DNA of 64,000 bases. Source: Macrotis lagotis (taxonomy: Eukaryota > Chordata > Mammalia > Peramelemorphia > Peramelidae). Under the pieces are notes generated by a model. That model was not told where the DNA came from. It searched no databases and saw only the letters and a program-made list of their open reading frames with translations. Position numbers and translations under genes: made by a program. How positions within the stretch are numbered: position 1 is the first letter of the stretch; the number at the start of each line of letters is the position of its first letter. Below are positions 62,800-64,000 of the stretch, piece by piece. The DNA lies in assembly GCF_037893015.1 (NCBI RefSeq), contig NC_133666.1:656544869-656608868 (forward strand). The letters run 5' to 3'.

Positions 62800-63022
62800 A
62801 TTTGTCTTTTGATTTCTTTTTTTTTGTCCTTTGATCTCAAAAGAGATCTGAACATCAGGGAGGTGATGCTATGACATGCATGCGAATTGAATTTTCCATG
62901 AGGGGGCCTGTGCTGGGCCACCAGCCTCGGTTTCTCCTCCAGAGCCATCTGGGTCCAGTGGCTTAATATCAATCGGGACAACTGGAGATGGTTCTGGATG
63001 CGAGGCAATCAGGGCTAAGAGG
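62800..63022 (-). mobile_element. Type C SINE, truncated
   Basis: TTTTTGTCCTTTGATCTCAA, GGGAGGTGATGCTATGACAT, CTCCTCCAGAGCCATCTGGG. The head portion is missing. Confidence 0.85.
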
Positions 63023-63325
63023 AGTATGGAGTTATAGGGTGATGTAGGGCAGGCCTCAGAGCTGGACGACCTGGTTCAAGCCTGCCTTGGAACATAACCT
63101 TGGGGACAGGAACGCTCTGTAATACATCTAAGTTACAGGGAAGGTGTCAACCTTCATGGACAGACCAGAATCAAAGCATGTCAGATCTGCAAGGGCCTGA
63201 AGAAATCATTTAATCTAACTTCCTCATTTTCTGAGGGAGGGAAGAGAGACTTGAGGAGATGGTCATAATAAACAAATAAACAAATAAATATCTGAACAGG
63301 AATTTGAAGCCAAATCCTTTGCCAA
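63023..63325. other. MIR/L3 remnants and unassigned DNA
   Basis: 63030-63110 resembles a SINE/MIR head; 63170-63240 is antisense L3-like; an (AAAT)n run lies near 63270. Confidence 0.4.
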
Positions 63326-63327
63326 GT

Positions 63328-63582
63328 GCTGCTAGGTGGCAAGGTGGATGGAAGGATATACTGAAGTCAGCCTGACTCCTCTTCTTGAGTTCAAATCCAG
63401 ACTCAGACATTTCCTACCTGTGTGACCCTGGTCTAGTCACTAAACCCTTTTTTGCCTCAGTTTCCTCATCTGTAAAATGTGCTGGAGAAGGAAGTGGCAA
63501 GCGATCCCAAAATCTCTGCCAAGAAAACCCCAAATGGGATCAAGGAGTTAGATGTGATTGAAAAAAGACTCAACCACAGCTT
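63328..63582 (+). mobile_element. Type B (Mar-1-like) CORE-SINE
   Basis: GCTGCTAGGTGGCAAGGTGG head, TGCCTCAGTTTCCTCATCTG, GTGCTGGAGAAGGAAGTGGC and AGAAAACCCCAAATGGGATC. Confidence 0.94.
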
Positions 63583-63744
63583 TGGTTTCAAATGCACTGT
63601 TTAATCCCCTAATTTTATAGCCAAATAAACTAAGGTAGCAAAGGAACCAACTTGCCTGCAATCCCATGACTTGCTGCCAGCAGAGTAGAGGTAAGAATGC
63701 TGGCCTCCGATTCCCTATCTGGGTTCTTTCTACCAGTCTCCAGT
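63583..63744 (-). mobile_element. MIR-like fragment
   Basis: CCTAATTTTATAGCCAAATAAACTAAG-type start (63608 on) and a degraded body. Confidence 0.5.
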
Positions 63745-64000
63745 CTAAATTCTTTTACTCACTTTTCAACTCTGCAATCTGGCTTCTGATCTTGACTCAC
63801 CTGAAACTGTTCTCTCTAAAATTACCCATGACAGCTTAATTGTCAAATCTGATAATCTTTTCTCAGTTCACACATTTCTCTGACCTCTCCCCTTCCTCTG
63901 ATGCTGTAAACCAACTTCTCTTTCCAGATACTCTCTCTCTTGGCTGAGACTTCTACCTGTCTGAATTTTCTTCAGTAAAATTTCTTTAATCTCTTTTACT
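63745..64000 (+). mobile_element. L2 LINE, continuing past the window
   Basis: CTGAAACTGTTCTCTCTAAA, ATTACCCATGACAGCTTAAT, GATAATCTTTTCTCAGTTC and ATACTCTCTCTCTTGGCTGA follow the L2 ORF2-end consensus. Confidence 0.7.

Overview
The window looks like nuclear DNA from a marsupial: a gene-poor, repeat-dense intergenic or large-intron stretch. The main evidence is the repeat population. There are dozens of copies of three tRNA-headed marsupial SINE types, called A, B and C here. Type A is about 145-160 bp and ends in CTTAACCCC...CCTTGCAAAAA (WSINE1-like). Type B is a Mar-1-like CORE-SINE ending in AAATGGGGTCA...GAGTC. Type C has a long tail ending in GTCATGGTCTTCTTC...GAAGGACAAA and then ATC/CAA repeats. 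Older MIR, L2 and CR1/L3 copies and 5'-truncated L1 tails fill most of the remainder. Long intact reading frames, operon structure and bacterial-type signals are absent. Nearly every ORF over 60 codons is a by-product of a SINE, a microsatellite or an antisense LINE. Family names are assigned by eye from known consensus patterns, not by a database search.

Layout. 1-6 kb: SINEs, an L1 tail, then a repeat-poor patch (2.3-3.6 kb) holding one well-formed exon candidate at 2995-3085, then a repeat-free block (3.77-4.26 kb) rich in FOX/STAT/homeodomain-like sites. 6-20 kb: LINE/SINE mosaic, a (TA)30 tract, TCTA tetranucleotide arrays at 7.7-8.0 and 17.8-18.5 kb, and a GC-rich repeat-free block at 10.98-11.46 kb. 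20-36 kb: a long L2, an AT-rich conserved-element candidate (20.9-21.3 kb), GT-rich arrays and several SINEs; 33.5-33.9 kb is another repeat-free candidate. 36-42 kb: an unexplained LTR- or exon-like unit (36.06-36.77 kb), then an L1/CR1/SINE mosaic. 42.4-44.85 kb: two arms of about 360 bp in inverted orientation, about 98% identical, flanking a 1.7 kb spacer that itself holds a regulatory-element candidate. 45-57 kb: LINE/SINE mosaic, and at 50.1-50.7 kb a decayed retrocopy of HUS1 (a subunit of the 9-1-1 DNA-damage clamp), later hit by a type A SINE and abutted by a hAT-like element. 57-64 kb: CR1, L1 and L2 pieces, one young-looking SINE with a perfect 15 bp target duplication, a 230 bp CT tract and a GC-rich unique block at 61.76-62.4 kb.

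No complete protein-coding gene, tRNA, rRNA or CRISPR array is supported. The most notable items are the near-identical inverted repeat, the 91 nt exon candidate, the HUS1 retro-pseudogene with dated nested insertions, and a handful of repeat-free blocks that may be conserved non-coding elements.
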